A DNA stretch of 7,757 nucleotides, taken from assembly GCA_046160675.1 (NCBI GenBank), contig JBJXHH010000225.1, forward strand, positions 1 through 7,757, given 5' to 3'. Below the pieces are notes generated by a model. It was not told the origin of the DNA and did no database searches. It saw only the letters and a program-made list of their open reading frames with translations. A program made the position numbers and the translations under genes. This stretch comes from JACMJP01 sp046160675 (lineage in GTDB: Bacteria; Bacteroidota; Bacteroidia; Chitinophagales; BACL12). This document shows, one piece after another, positions 1 through 6,604 of the stretch. Each line of letters starts with the position of its first letter. Position 1 is the first letter of the stretch.

Positions 1-14
1 CGTTGAAATCCAGC

Positions 15-2498
15 ATGCATCGCATAGCTCTCCTCTTGTTGATCTTCCTTTCCGGCACCCTCCTGCAGGCTCAAACGGCTTATGTCTTCGGTAGCATCAC
101 AGACGCAAAAGATAAACCCATTGAGGAGGTAAATATATTTTTATTCAACAAAAATCAACCTCCGACAACTTCACTAAAAAACGGGGCTTACTCTATCAAT
201 GTACCAGTAAACGACACTGTTGTTATCATTTTTTCCAGATTGGGATATGAAGAATTTTATGAAAAAATATTCCTGACTCAGGCTGATACTTTCAGGTTAA
301 ATGTTATGCTTACTGTACCTGTATTACCTGATGTAGTAATCACAGATGCAAGAAGGTATGAAGTAATTCAACCCATTCCCATTGATGAATTAGAGTATTT
401 ACCAGACCCAAGTGGTGATCCTCTCATCGCAATCTTGAAAAGATATGTAGTGAGCAACAACGAGTTAAGTTCACAATATTCCGTTAGGGGCGGAAACTAT
501 GATGAGAACCTAGTGTATGTAAATGGCTTTGAGATTTACAGGCCTTTGCTCGTACGCAGCGGGCAACAAGAAGGCCTTGCATTTCCCAACTATGATCTCA
601 TTTCTAATGTTGGTTTTGCGGCAGGTGGATTTGAAGCAAAATACGGGGACAAACTTTCCAGTGTATTGGATATTCAATATAAAAAACCCAGAGAGTTTGA
701 AGCAGGCATTACCGCAAGTTTGCTGGGAGCATCGTTTTATGTAAATGATGGTGACAGTGCTGCAAATTCAAAAGGACGGAGTGATTATTATTTATTCGGC
801 GCAAGATATAAATCCAACCAGTATTTATTAAAAGGTTTAAATGTAGAGGGAAACTATAAGCCCGTTTTTTTAGATGCCCAGGCGTTGTATGGAATTAATA
901 TTAATAAAAAATCAACTCTGGAAATCCTCGGAAATATTTCCTCCAATTCATACACTTTCGTCCCAATTTCTGCTGTCACCTCTACCGGCATTGTAAATTA
1001 TGTGCTGCAACTGCAAGTGTTTTTCGCAGGGCAGGAAGTGGATGATTTTCTTACGGGTTTCACAGGAGTATCTTATCAATATCGTCCCAATAATTCCACA
1101 GGATTAAAATTTCTTGCTTCAACTTATAATTCCCTCGAAACTGAAGCTTTTGATATAATAGGTGACTATTGGTTGGGCCAGGTTGAAACAAACTTAGGAG
1201 ATGAAGACTTTGGAAAAGCAAATCAAAACTACGGGCTGGGTGTAGGAACATTTCAAAATTTTGCTAGGAATTATTTGCAAAGTAATGTCGCTAATGTAGG
1301 TCATGAGGGATATCATCAATATGCTTCTCATTATATACGCTGGGGCGCACGGGCGCAGTATGAGTACATAAATGATGAGTTGAAAGAATGGGAATTACTG
1401 GATAGTGCAGGATATTCTTTGCCTTACACGGGAGAGGAAGTTTTGCTCCAGGATGTTTTGCGTACTAATATCATCCTGGAATCTCAACGTTATAACGGGT
1501 TTATTCAAGATACCTGGACACCTGGAGCAGAAGGGAATTTTAGTTTAACCGGCGGCTTCCGTTCGAGTTATTGGACTATTAACAAGGAGTTTTTCATTAC
1601 ACCCCGCTTGCAGGCATCTTGGAAACCAGAATGGAACAGAAAAGACAGTTCTCAAGCAGATATTGTTTTTAAGGCAGCAACGGGATTGTATTACCAGCCG
1701 CCTTTTTACAGGGAGTTAAGAAACAGTGAAGGCGAAATAAACAGAGACGTACGCTCACAAAAATCTGCTCATGCTTTGCTTGGAGCCGACTATAATTTCA
1801 AAGCATGGAATAGGGATTTTAAATTCATAACAGAAGTATATTATAAATATCTCTGGGATATTGTTCCTTATGATGTTGAAAATGTGCGTATTACTTATTT
1901 CGGAGAAAACAATGGTAAAGGGTATGCAACAGGCATAGATATGCGCTTGTTTGGCGAAGTGGTGGAAGATGCTGAATCATGGATCTCATTATCCTTCCTC
2001 AGAACTCAGGAAGATATTAATGGAGATTCAACTTTCAATATTGTTTATAATTCAGATAACAGTATAGATACCCTTCTACCTGTTGATCAGGGATATATCC
2101 CCAGGCCAACAGATCAGCTTGTGAACTTCGGCATGTTCTTCCAGGATTATATGCCTGGTAATGAAAATTTTAAAGTGAACTTAAGTGTGTTGTTCGGTAG
2201 CGGATTACCATTCGGCCCCCCTGATAATTCTTTTTATCGAAATGCAGGGCGCATTCCACCTTACAGGAGAGTTGATATTGGTTTTAGTTTCTTACTTGTA
2301 AAGCCTGACAGAATTCCAAAAGACAATATGTTTAAAAATGTGAAAACTCTCTGGGGTGGTGTTGAAGTATTTAACCTGCTTGGAATTCAAAATACAATTT
2401 CATACATCTGGGTAAAAGATGTTTCCAACACTCAATATGCTTTCCCAAATTATCTTACTGACAGGAGATTGAATGTAAAACTGGTACTGAAGGTTTAA
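15..2498 (+). CDS. TonB-dependent outer-membrane receptor with N-terminal carboxypeptidase-like domain
   Basis: Outer-membrane receptor expected to import an unknown ligand using energy from TonB-ExbBD. From the ATG at 15 it has 827 residues: a signal peptide (about 1-20, hydrophobic LLLLIFLSG core, cleavage near LQA-Q), a carboxypeptidase-regulatory-like beta-sandwich (about 22-100, with GSITDAKDKPIEEVNIF and FSRLGYEE), a plug (about 128-225, with SVRGGNYDENLVYVNG and GGFEAKYGDKLSSVLDI), then a beta-barrel to the C-terminus. It is shorter than typical SusC proteins (about 1000 residues) and no susD follows; the next gene is on the other strand. So it looks like the orphan type of receptor, and the substrate cannot be read from sequence. 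The last residue is Val, whereas many outer-membrane barrels end in an aromatic residue. An in-frame TTG at 3 is an alternative start, and the frame is open to the left edge, so a start outside the window is possible. I prefer ATG 15 because it gives a compact signal peptide. Family call firm, start less so. Confidence 0.85.
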   Translation: MHRIALLLLIFLSGTLLQAQTAYVFGSITDAKDKPIEEVNIFLFNKNQPPTTSLKNGAYSINVPVNDTVVIIFSRLGYEEFYEKIFLTQADTFRLNVMLTVPVLPDVVITDARRYEVIQPIPIDELEYLPDPSGDPLIAILKRYVVSNNELSSQYSVRGGNYDENLVYVNGFEIYRPLLVRSGQQEGLAFPNYDLISNVGFAAGGFEAKYGDKLSSVLDIQYKKPREFEAGITASLLGASFYVNDGDSAANSKGRSDYYLFGARYKSNQYLLKGLNVEGNYKPVFLDAQALYGININKKSTLEILGNISSNSYTFVPISAVTSTGIVNYVLQLQVFFAGQEVDDFLTGFTGVSYQYRPNNSTGLKFLASTYNSLETEAFDIIGDYWLGQVETNLGDEDFGKANQNYGLGVGTFQNFARNYLQSNVANVGHEGYHQYASHYIRWGARAQYEYINDELKEWELLDSAGYSLPYTGEEVLLQDVLRTNIILESQRYNGFIQDTWTPGAEGNFSLTGGFRSSYWTINKEFFITPRLQASWKPEWNRKDSSQADIVFKAATGLYYQPPFYRELRNSEGEINRDVRSQKSAHALLGADYNFKAWNRDFKFITEVYYKYLWDIVPYDVENVRITYFGENNGKGYATGIDMRLFGEVVEDAESWISLSFLRTQEDINGDSTFNIVYNSDNSIDTLLPVDQGYIPRPTDQLVNFGMFFQDYMPGNENFKVNLSVLFGSGLPFGPPDNSFYRNAGRIPPYRRVDIGFSFLLVKPDRIPKDNMFKNVKTLWGGVEVFNLLGIQNTISYIWVKDVSNTQYAFPNYLTDRRLNVKLVLKV

Positions 2499-2536
2499 AA
2501 GGAATTTGAAATTGAGGGTTGAAAGTAGTAAAATCA

Positions 2537-2555
2537 GAAAAGTAGGATACTTTTC
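2537..2555. terminator. Possible bidirectional terminator hairpin between convergent genes
   Basis: A perfect inverted repeat, GAAAAGTA-GGA-TACTTTTC (8-bp stem, 3-nt loop), lies in the 76-bp gap between the stop codons of the receptor gene (plus) and the muconolactone-isomerase-like gene (minus). Its position suits a shared terminator. The stem is AT-rich with only two G-C pairs, and neither side has a clean T-run after the stem, so it would be weak as a classical intrinsic terminator. Confidence 0.4.
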
Positions 2556-2574
2556 AATCTAGCTAACTTAAAAT

Positions 2575-2871
2575 TTAGTTCAGAGAAATTTGTGCAAATG
2601 ATCTCTGCGGAGAGTTATGAAACAATAATGGGTGAATTTCTACATCCATGAAATCAATGAGAGGGAATTGAGAAAGAAGCTCCATCACTTGCTCCTCATT
2701 CTCACCCGTTACCACCATCCAGAGTTTTTTCCTGTCCATACTAACAGAGTAATTTAATATCCTACCCTCGAACATCAAATCATTCACAATAGCCCGCTGG
2801 CTGGGAATCAATTCCATAAACGCCTCAGAATGTGCGTTATGAAGGTTACAATCTATTAAAAACTCGGACAT
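2575..2871 (-). CDS. Small muconolactone-isomerase-like protein (ferredoxin-like fold)
   Basis: A 98-residue protein, matching the usual length of muconolactone delta-isomerases. The second half resembles that family: an acidic helix with hydrophobic positions (EEQVMELLSQFPL, 59-71) leads into FMDVEIHPLLFHNS (74-87), the counterpart of the family's PLFPYMDIEVTPLARHPS segment. LMFEGRILNYSVS (32-44) fits the helix-end and strand before it. No other aromatic-degradation gene is visible, so catabolic isomerisation is unlikely; the fold (small dimeric alpha/beta barrel) is a safer call than the activity. There is no signal peptide, so it should be cytoplasmic. ATG 2871 is the first start codon after an in-frame stop upstream. 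It lies 88 bp downstream of the SixA-type gene on the same strand and may be co-transcribed with it or use its own weak promoter near 2921-2928. Confidence 0.6.
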   Translation of the reverse strand: MSEFLIDCNLHNAHSEAFMELIPSQRAIVNDLMFEGRILNYSVSMDRKKLWMVVTGENEEQVMELLSQFPLIDFMDVEIHPLLFHNSPQRSFAQISLN

Positions 2872-2920
2872 TTGTTCTTGATTGCTTTGTAACTTCTGTT
2901 TATAATTGTAATAAACGTCG

Positions 2921-2928
2921 TAAAGGTA
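2921..2928 (-). promoter_or_regulatory. Weak candidate -7 promoter element for the muconolactone-isomerase-like gene
   Basis: On the minus strand TACCTTTA matches the Bacteroidota -7 consensus TAnnTTTG except for the last base, 49 nt before the ATG at 2871. No upstream TTG exists at the right distance (only TTTC, 21 nt away). The predicted leader would hold a small AT-rich inverted repeat, 2898-2903 with 2911-2916. Read-through from the upstream SixA-type gene is an equally good explanation for expression. Confidence 0.25.
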
Positions 2929-2959
2929 ATTTTGGTTGCGGATTTATGGGAAAAATTTT

Positions 2960-3454
2960 TCATCGGTATTTTTTTGGGTACTCAAAAAAATCTAGTTTTC
3001 CTTTAGTAAGTTCCATCAATTGCCAACTCTCTATATTATACTGCACAGCGACAATACCACAGGTGGGTATCATTTCTGTAAAAGTTTTTGTGCAAGCATG
3101 TGCCAGGTTTGAGAATGTTGGATTGTGTCCAAATAAAAACAGGTTATCATATTGCATACCTTTTTCTTTTATTACAGCTACAATTTCAGGTATTTCTTTA
3201 AAGTAAAGATCAGCATGTAGTATCATTTTGTTTTTATCAAACTCAATGACATCACAAATAATTCTTGCTGTAGTAAGTGCCCGTAATGCCGGGCTGGTAA
3301 TTACCATTCCCGGGAAGATATTTTTCTTTCTGAGTAAATTACCCATCAAATTTGCATCTGCAATTCCTCTTTCTGTAAGAGGTCTTTCCAAATCATGCAG
3401 CTCATCATATTCCCAGCTTGATTTTGCATGACGGATGATATATAACGTTTTCAT
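2960..3454 (-). CDS. SixA-type histidine phosphatase (phosphoglycerate-mutase-like superfamily)
   Basis: A 164-residue cytoplasmic phosphatase of the histidine phosphatase superfamily, close in length to E. coli SixA (about 161 residues), which removes phosphate from phosphohistidine. Visible signatures: the catalytic RHA motif (Arg8, His9, in IIRHAKSSW), LERPLTERG (22-30), SPALRALTTA (54-63, with phosphate-pocket Arg58) and the second catalytic histidine in GHNPTFS (His110). There is no insert or extra domain, as expected for the minimal SixA form. The start is well fixed: an in-frame TGA immediately precedes the ATG. The gene diverges from RNase R across a 131-bp gap and precedes the muconolactone-isomerase-like gene on the same strand. 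The family call is strong; the physiological substrate (phosphohistidine protein or a small phosphoester) cannot be told from sequence. Confidence 0.9.
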   Translation of the reverse strand: MKTLYIIRHAKSSWEYDELHDLERPLTERGIADANLMGNLLRKKNIFPGMVITSPALRALTTARIICDVIEFDKNKMILHADLYFKEIPEIVAVIKEKGMQYDNLFLFGHNPTFSNLAHACTKTFTEMIPTCGIVAVQYNIESWQLMELTKGKLDFFEYPKKYR

Positions 3455-3471
3455 TCAGATGCTTTGAACTT

Positions 3472-3502
3472 CAAAAGTATTTGCAAATCAGGCAACATGA
3501 AA
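3472..3502 (-). promoter_or_regulatory. Candidate promoter of the SixA-type phosphatase gene
   Basis: On the minus strand TACTTTTG (3479-3472) fully matches the Bacteroidota -7 element TAnnTTTG. A TTTC (3502-3499), one base from the -33 element TTTG, lies 19 nt upstream, a normal spacing. The ATG lies 17 nt beyond the -7 element, which predicts a leader of roughly 10 nt. A 10-bp palindrome, ATTTGCAAAT (3479-3488), fills part of the spacer. Confidence 0.6.
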
Positions 3503-3527
3503 TCTATTTATACACATTCTTATTGTC

Positions 3528-3553
3528 TTTGTGTGAATAATGTTGCACACAAA
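3528..3553. promoter_or_regulatory. Dyad TTTGTGTG-N10-CACACAAA upstream of RNase R
   Basis: Two perfect 8-bp arms (3528-3535 and 3546-3553) are separated by 10 nt in the divergent region between the SixA-type gene and RNase R. The right arm ends 32 nt before the RNase R ATG. The arrangement suits an operator for a dimeric DNA-binding regulator. If transcription begins further upstream it could instead form an RNA hairpin in the leader. The symmetry is seen directly; any regulatory role is inference. Confidence 0.4.
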
Positions 3554-3573
3554 AAATCAGCAAATAAACTATT

Positions 3574-3581
3574 TATCTTTA
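3574..3581 (+). promoter_or_regulatory. Candidate -7 promoter element of RNase R
   Basis: TATCTTTA differs from the Bacteroidota -7 element TAnnTTTG only at the last base and ends 4 nt before the ATG at 3586. No TTG lies at the expected 17-23 nt upstream. If used, the transcript would start at or next to the ATG, giving a leaderless mRNA. A promoter further upstream, with the 3528-3553 dyad in the leader, is the main alternative. Confidence 0.35.
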
Positions 3582-3585
3582 CAGG

Positions 3586-5736
3586 ATGCCGAAAAAGAAG
3601 AAACAGAAAACGAATGCGCCAAGTGAAACTTACTCACTGGAAAAAGACCTGCTCAATTTTATAGCAACAAAACCGGCAAAAGGCGTTAAACTCAAACATA
3701 TACTAAAATGGGCAATTCAGTTTGATGGCGGCCAGGGCATTTTTGATGCGTTAGAAGAATTAATAACCAAGAACAAAATTGAAGAAATTGAAAAAGACAC
3801 TTTCAGGGCAAAAGGAAAAGTGAATTATGAAGATACTTTTATTGGCGAAGTTGACCTTACCCAAAGCGGCAGCGCCTACATTGTAATTAATGGCAAACTC
3901 AATGATGTATTTGTACCTGCAAGAAAAACAAATAGAGCATTCAATGGAGATATTGTAAGGGTGAAAATTATAGCGGGCAACAAAAAAACCAAACAGGAAG
4001 GCGAGATCCTTGAAGTAATTCAGAGAAAGAAAGATACATTTATTGGAGTAGTTGATAAAAATGATAATTATGCATTTGTTGTTACAGATAAAAAATTCAA
4101 TAACTATGACTTTTATATTTCTCCCGAAGAAATTAAACGCAGCAAAATTGTAAATGGCGACAGGGTGATTGTAAGGTTGCAGGACTGGCCTCCTACTATG
4201 AAAAACCCTATTGGGCAAATCATTAGCAAGTTGGGCAATGCAGGAGAACATGAAAGCGACATGCAGGCAATTTTAGTTGACACAGGTATCAATTATATTT
4301 TTCCAAAAGAAGTGGAACATGCCGCATCTCAAATTGAAGACACCATCTCAGAAAAAGAAATAAGCAAAAGACGGGATTTCAGAAAAATTTTCACTCTCAC
4401 CATTGATCCGCATGATGCAAAAGATTTTGATGATGCCATCAGCCTGCAATACTTAAAAAACGGGAATATTGAAATTGGTGTACATATCGCTGATGTTTCT
4501 CATTATGTTACACCCGGTTCCGCAATTGACAAAGAAGCATACTCCCGTGCAACTTCAGTGTATCTTGTAGACAGGGTAATCCCCATGTTACCAGAGAAGC
4601 TATCAAACAATATTTGCTCATTGGTACCTCATAAAGACAGACTAACATTCGGTGCAGTGTTTGAGTTTACCAGAGAAGGGAATATTGAAAGTGAATGGTT
4701 CGGAAAAACAGTTATTCACAGTAACAGGAGATTCACTTATGAAGAAGTTCAGGAAATATTAGAAACGAAAGAAGGTGTACATGTAAAAGAGATCCTGGAC
4801 ATGAATCACCTGGCAAGTATTCTGAGAAAACAAAAATTTAAGAATGGCGCTATTTCTTTTGAAACACAGGAAGTAAAATTCTTGCTTGACGAAAACAAAG
4901 TACCAACGGGTGTATATGTTAAAGAAAGAAAAGAAGCACATATGCTTATTGAAGACCTCATGTTGCTGGCTAACAGGAGAGTTGCCGAATTGATAGGCAA
5001 GAAAAAAGAAAATGCAACAAATTTTCCTTTCGTTTATCGTGTTCATGACTTTCCTGACATGACGAGGTTGGAAGAGTTCAGTATGAGTGCAAGAAGGTTC
5101 GGCTACAAACTAAAACTTGATTCACCTAAAAATATTTCGGCTGAGCTTAATAAACTGATGGAAGAACTCAAGGGAAAACCCGAGCAAAATATTCTGGAAA
5201 GTATGGCCATACGCTGTATGGCCAAAGCTGTATACACAACAAAGAACATTGGACATTACGGGCTTGCTTTTGGTTTCTATACACATTTTACTTCACCCAT
5301 TCGCCGTTACCCCGACCTGCTTGTTCATAGAATCCTGGACAACTACCTGAAACAAAGTCATAAACATATAAACGCCACAGAACTGGAAGATCAATGCAGG
5401 CATTCATCCGCACAGGAACGCAAGGCAATGGAAGCTGAACGGGAAAGCGTAAAATACAAGCAGGTAGAATATATGAGTAAGCATATTGGGGAAATATTTG
5501 AGGGTGTGATAAGCGGCATCCAACATTATGGAATTTTTGTAGAACTGCTTGAGACAAAATGCGAAGGATTAATAAGAACTGATACGTTCAGGGATGAATT
5601 AGTCTTTGAAGAACACAAGAGAAGGTTTGTAAGCCTTACCCGCAGCAGGAATTTCGAAATGGGTGATAAAGTAAAAGTGAAAATAAAAAATGCAGATCTG
5701 GGGCTAAGGCAACTGGATTTTGTATATGTAGGATAG
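3586..5736 (+). CDS. rnr: Ribonuclease R (3'-5' exoribonuclease)
   Basis: Processive, Mg-dependent 3'-5' exoribonuclease of the RNase II/R family that degrades structured RNA and takes part in RNA quality control in the cytoplasm. The 716-residue protein has the complete order: basic N-terminus (MPKKKKQK), winged-helix-like region (about 17-75), two cold-shock OB domains (about 82-145 and 150-215), RNB nuclease domain (about 262-590) and an S1 domain (about 634-714). Metal-binding aspartates are in TIDPHDAKDFDDA (272-284): Asp274, Asp280, Asp282 and Asp283; Asp282 corresponds to the catalytic Asp280 of the E. coli enzyme. The RNB signature HFTSPIRRYPDLLVHR is at 567-582. Unlike E. coli RNase R it ends just after S1, with no lysine-rich tail. 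ATG 3586 is the only start after an in-frame TAA at 3565. It converges with the pseudouridine synthase gene, 6 bp between stops. Intact and confidently identified. Confidence 0.97.
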   Translation: MPKKKKQKTNAPSETYSLEKDLLNFIATKPAKGVKLKHILKWAIQFDGGQGIFDALEELITKNKIEEIEKDTFRAKGKVNYEDTFIGEVDLTQSGSAYIVINGKLNDVFVPARKTNRAFNGDIVRVKIIAGNKKTKQEGEILEVIQRKKDTFIGVVDKNDNYAFVVTDKKFNNYDFYISPEEIKRSKIVNGDRVIVRLQDWPPTMKNPIGQIISKLGNAGEHESDMQAILVDTGINYIFPKEVEHAASQIEDTISEKEISKRRDFRKIFTLTIDPHDAKDFDDAISLQYLKNGNIEIGVHIADVSHYVTPGSAIDKEAYSRATSVYLVDRVIPMLPEKLSNNICSLVPHKDRLTFGAVFEFTREGNIESEWFGKTVIHSNRRFTYEEVQEILETKEGVHVKEILDMNHLASILRKQKFKNGAISFETQEVKFLLDENKVPTGVYVKERKEAHMLIEDLMLLANRRVAELIGKKKENATNFPFVYRVHDFPDMTRLEEFSMSARRFGYKLKLDSPKNISAELNKLMEELKGKPEQNILESMAIRCMAKAVYTTKNIGHYGLAFGFYTHFTSPIRRYPDLLVHRILDNYLKQSHKHINATELEDQCRHSSAQERKAMEAERESVKYKQVEYMSKHIGEIFEGVISGIQHYGIFVELLETKCEGLIRTDTFRDELVFEEHKRRFVSLTRSRNFEMGDKVKVKIKNADLGLRQLDFVYVG

Positions 5737-5742
5737 ATGCTA

Positions 5743-6414
5743 TTATTTCTTCTTCTCTACATGAAACAAACCCCATGCTTTATCACCGGGCATTTCACAT
5801 TCTATTTTCATCAACTCTTTTGTTACCGGGTGTAAAAATTCTAAACTGTACGCATGCAGGCAGATAGCATTTTCCTTATACGTTTCAGTTGATTTATACT
5901 GCTTATCTCCTACTATGGGGCATCCAATATAGCTGAGTTGTGCCCTGATCTGGTGAAACTTTCCTGTTACAGGTGTAAGCCTGAGCAAAATCTTGTTTTC
6001 TTTTTCTGAAACAATCTCATAATTCAACTCACAATAAAATGCCCCGGTTGATTTTTTGGTGGAAACGAGCGCCAGTTTATTTTCTGCATCTCTTTTAATC
6101 CAATGAAAAAGTTTCCCGGTTTTATTACCCGGCTTCCCGCTCACAATTCCATAATATGTTTTCTTTACCTGCTTCTCCCTGAACTGATCATTTAACTTCA
6201 ATAACACACTTTTCTTTTTGGCCAACAACAATACACCACTCACGGGCCTGTCAATCCTGTGAACTATTCCAACATATATTTTTTTCTGTTTTTCTAAAAG
6301 ATATTTTTCAGCATTTTCTTCAACACTCGCATAACCCCATTTGTCCCTTTCCACCTGCAGACCCGATGGTTTGTTTATTATAAGCAGGTCAGCATCTTCA
6401 AACAATATTTCCAT
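5743..6414 (-). CDS. RluA-family RNA pseudouridine synthase
   Basis: Converts specific uridines in rRNA or tRNA to pseudouridine; cytoplasmic. The 223-residue protein carries the RluA-family catalytic motif HRIDRPVSGVLLLAK (52-66) with nucleophile Asp55, an N-terminal NKPSGLQV strand-turn (14-21), and the C-terminal signature GKFHQIRAQLSYIGCPIVGD (151-170), where Lys replaces the usual Arg after Gly. There is no N-terminal S4 RNA-binding domain, so it belongs with compact members such as E. coli RluA (219 residues) rather than RluC or RluD. The exact target base cannot be assigned. A start nine bases further out (TTG 6423) is open, but that TTG is the end of a strong -7 promoter element, so the ATG at 6414 is preferred. 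Tail-to-tail with RNase R; divergent from the peroxidase-like gene. Confidence 0.93.
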   Translation of the reverse strand: MEILFEDADLLIINKPSGLQVERDKWGYASVEENAEKYLLEKQKKIYVGIVHRIDRPVSGVLLLAKKKSVLLKLNDQFREKQVKKTYYGIVSGKPGNKTGKLFHWIKRDAENKLALVSTKKSTGAFYCELNYEIVSEKENKILLRLTPVTGKFHQIRAQLSYIGCPIVGDKQYKSTETYKENAICLHAYSLEFLHPVTKELMKIECEMPGDKAWGLFHVEKKK

Positions 6415-6420
6415 TACCCT

Positions 6421-6450
6421 CAAAAATACGATTCAATCTACTTTTATCAA
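6421..6450 (-). promoter_or_regulatory. Promoter of the pseudouridine synthase gene (TTG-N19-TATTTTTG)
   Basis: On the minus strand TTG (6450-6448), a 19-nt spacer and TATTTTTG (6428-6421) give a full match to the Bacteroidota promoter TTG-N17-23-TAnnTTTG. Only six bases separate it from the ATG at 6414, so transcription should start at or within a base or two of the start codon. This is the best promoter match in the window. Confidence 0.75.
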
Positions 6451-6555
6451 GGTGCCTCATTACAGATATATCAACTATTTGAAAACTTCATGCAGCAGCC
6501 TCCAATCCATAGAAAGGTGAATCGTAGAGTAACTCACTTATTTGCGGTATTTTTC

Positions 6556-6578
6556 AAGGAGCGGCGTTTCTACTCCTT
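6556..6578. repeat. Inverted repeat AAGGAG-N11-CTCCTT in the peroxidase-like gene promoter region
   Basis: Perfect 6-bp arms (6556-6561 and 6573-6578) flank the -33-like TTTC and end eight bases before the -7 element of the downstream gene. The location would suit an operator. A T-run follows the right arm, so a terminator shape is also possible, but no upstream plus-strand gene needs one. Arms this short can occur by chance. Confidence 0.3.
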
Positions 6579-6594
6579 TTTACATTTAATTTTG
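6567..6594 (+). promoter_or_regulatory. Candidate promoter of the MauG/cytochrome c peroxidase-like gene
   Basis: TAATTTTG (6587-6594) is a full match to the Bacteroidota -7 element TAnnTTTG, 10 nt before the ATG at 6605. The -33 side is weak: TTTC (6567-6570) with a 16-nt spacer. The predicted leader is only a few bases long, and no Shine-Dalgarno sequence is present. Confidence 0.55.
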
Positions 6595-6604
6595 CAGATT
6601 CATC

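Noticed and set aside
2898..2916. Inverted repeat GTTTAT-N7-ATAAAC before the muconolactone-isomerase-like gene
   Set aside because: Six AT-rich base pairs are expected by chance in such DNA, and nothing else supports an operator or riboswitch there.
2951..2960. AAAAATTTTT palindrome at the end of the SixA-type gene as a terminator
   Set aside because: It has no G-C pairs and no loop, so it would not form a stable RNA hairpin.
2832..3206. A 124-codon plus-strand frame opposite the SixA-type gene
   Set aside because: It is antisense to a gene with clear catalytic motifs and has no recognisable domain; best explained as a shadow frame.
3464..3664. A 66-codon plus-strand frame overlapping the start of RNase R
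   Set aside because: It runs into rnr in another frame, covers both promoter elements and the dyad, and its product has low-complexity basic composition with no recognisable family.
3760..4251. A 163-codon minus-strand frame inside RNase R
   Set aside because: It is antisense to the cold-shock domains of a complete rnr; the Phe/Ile/Asn-rich product is typical of reverse-complemented AT-rich coding DNA.
5201..5223. Palindrome GTATGGCCATAC followed by a second GTATGGCC
   Set aside because: It lies inside the conserved RNB domain of rnr and encodes SMAIRCMA; repeated Met-Ala codons explain it without a regulatory role.
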